Source: Wenzhouxiangella sp. (lineage in GTDB: Bacteria; Pseudomonadota; Gammaproteobacteria; Xanthomonadales; Wenzhouxiangellaceae). Taken from it: 8,795 nt of DNA. A program made the position numbers and the translations under genes. Every line of letters begins with the position of its first letter. Within the stretch, counting starts at the first letter, position 1. This document shows, piece after piece, positions 7,898 to 8,795 of this stretch. Location: positions 1 through 8,795 of the forward strand of contig SKZJ01000194.1 in the NCBI GenBank assembly GCA_007127425.1, written 5' to 3'. Below the pieces are notes generated by a model. It was not told the origin of the DNA, ran no database searches, and saw only the letters and a program-made list of their open reading frames with translations.

Positions 7898-8534
7898 AAG
7901 CATTATAAGTGATTATGATGAGTCTAACAACTATTTAACACGGTGGATCTCATTTCGTATCGCTGAATTGGTGACCGATGAAAAATCAACCAAAAACAGT
8001 CATAAAAGAAATAGACTAAGAAAAGAATGTAGTGAATTGATTATTAATTTATGGAGAATACAAACGTTATATGAACTAAAAGATGATATCAGTAAGTTTA
8101 ACTTTAATATTTCAAAAATGTTTGATGTATATTCTCCTACATGGATGAATGAGAATGGGGAGAATAAAAACAGTATTAAAAATATTGGTGTAAATATTAA
8201 TGATAAAGGGTATGAAGAGTTATTAATTGATTTAATGTTATTGCAGAAGTATGAAAAACAGATAATAATCATCAGAGCTATTGATACTTTGCCATCAAAA
8301 AGAAAAATGAGTTCAATGTCGGATAGGGAAATACAAGAAATAGGAGTTGATTTAGCAAGGTATGATGAATTATTAGAATTAAAAGATGAATATATTAAGG
8401 ATTTGAAGTTGGATATTGTTAATGATATTGTTAAAGGCAAATCTGAAAAGAAGAAAATTAGAGCATTAGGAAAGGCTCTAAAAATAATTCATCAAAAAAG
8501 AAATGAGATTATAAAATCGTTGAGTAATAAATAA
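7821..8534 (+). CDS. Unrecognised 237-aa helical partner of the STAND ATPase
   Basis: No family name comes to mind. The protein is almost wholly helical, highly charged and lacks signal peptide or membrane segments. Residues 39-79 carry the most conserved-looking part: LTRWISFRIAELV, then a Lys/Arg-rich linker, then CSELIINLWR. A helix-linker-helix with RW and LW of this sort occurs, from memory, in small hypothetical proteins next to defence ATPases. A low-complexity Asn-rich linker (about 108-130) follows, then a long charged helical region (about 165-235, with ELLELKDEYIKDLKLD) that may form a coiled coil. The start is fixed by GGAGG at 7810. The reading frame is +1 relative to the STAND gene and overlaps it by 77 nt, so the two form one transcriptional and translational unit. 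Type III AVAST is described as a two-gene system, which fits, but I cannot show that this is the same partner. Likely roles (inference): a structural or regulatory subunit, or control of the nuclease. I see no catalytic motif. Confidence 0.85.
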   Translation: MLKHKYLSLMKKGKLQKWEKVAKVAKSIISDYDESNNYLTRWISFRIAELVTDEKSTKNSHKRNRLRKECSELIINLWRIQTLYELKDDISKFNFNISKMFDVYSPTWMNENGENKNSIKNIGVNINDKGYEELLIDLMLLQKYEKQIIIIRAIDTLPSKRKMSSMSDREIQEIGVDLARYDELLELKDEYIKDLKLDIVNDIVKGKSEKKKIRALGKALKIIHQKRNEIIKSLSNK

Positions 8535-8676
8535 TATCAGATATATATCCATATCAGTTATATTTAAACTATTCATTAAAATGCAGGTTTAGGATGTAAT
8601 GGTATAGAGGTGCCGAATACTAATATTTACTCTGAAAACATACCTCATTTATGCTCTTTCGAGAGGAAATGACAAA

Positions 8677-8795
8677 ATGTATGAATTGTATCAGTTAAAT
8701 AATATCATAATAAAACTACAACCGATTACAATTCTGAAAAAGAATAATAGAGAGAATTATAATACAAATAAAGTCTGCCTGATTCAGCATCAGGG
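8677..8795 (+). CDS. Possible start of a gene running off the right edge
   Basis: ATG 8677 follows AGAGG (8662-8666) at ten bases and opens a frame of 39 complete codons that is unbroken to the edge (MYELYQLNNIIIKLQPITIL, then a Lys/Asn-rich stretch, then NKVCLIQHQG). I do not recognise it. It is short enough to be chance in AT-rich DNA. A competing ATG at 8669 gives only nine codons. The 142 bases before it (8535-8676) hold no gene; they contain a repeated ATATCAG (8534-8540 and 8551-8557) around a GATATATATC palindrome just after the partner gene, and no GC-rich hairpin with a T-run, so I see no intrinsic terminator. Confidence 0.3.
   Translation, partial: MYELYQLNNIIIKLQPITILKKNNRENYNTNKVCLIQHQ

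Noticed and set aside
8000..8440. Antisense 146-codon frame opposite the partner gene
   Set aside because: The Ser/Ile/Phe-rich translation is what antisense of a Lys/Glu/Asn-rich gene gives; the plus-strand gene has a clear ribosome binding site.
8534..8557. Repeated ATATCAG with a GATATATATC palindrome as a terminator or recombination site
   Set aside because: There is no GC-rich stem and no T-run, and the repeat unit is only seven bases.

Overview
This 8.8 kb window is part of a bacterial (possibly archaeal) anti-phage defence island. The sequence does not fix the host. The first 600 bases are of moderate GC with long-established codon use. From about base 600 onward the DNA is much more AT-rich (roughly 25-35% GC in lines counted by eye) and holds accessory genes, as expected of a defence hotspot with cargo of different origins.

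Layout, left to right. (1) Bases 1-599 are the 3' end of brxL, the Lon-like AAA+ gene that usually closes a type I BREX operon; the rest of that operon would lie to the left. (2) Bases 609-920, minus strand, hold a small unrecognised ORF convergent with brxL. (3) Bases 1019-1190 encode the first half of a TIR domain on the plus strand. It breaks off inside the domain and runs into (4) a decayed insertion-sequence fragment (about 1188-1410). That fragment carries the start of an IS3-type orfA on the minus strand, interrupted by a stop codon and cut off at its 3' end. (5) Bases 1463-7897 encode one giant protein (2144 aa from the preferred ATG): an N-terminal DUF4297/Cap4-like nuclease domain, a STAND/NACHT-type ATPase core with good Walker A, Walker B, sensor and GxP motifs, more than 1000 residues of helical-repeat solenoid, and a distinct C-terminal domain. 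This is the architecture of the Avs (AVAST) pattern-recognition proteins, closest to type III, though distant enough that I do not assign the name. (6) Bases 7821-8534 encode an unrecognised 237-aa helical protein. It overlaps the STAND gene by 77 nt and has a near-perfect ribosome binding site inside it, so the two are almost certainly translated together. (7) After that lie AT-rich intergenic DNA and a possible gene start running off the right edge.

How the genes may work together (inference): the STAND protein would sense a phage protein through its solenoid and C-terminal part, oligomerise with ATP, and activate the N-terminal nuclease to cleave DNA. The overlapping small protein is its obligate-looking partner of unknown role. 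The BREX and TIR genes would be independent defences in the same hotspot, the TIR gene now dead. The best candidate for something undescribed is the two-gene STAND-nuclease plus overlapping partner module at 1463-8534.
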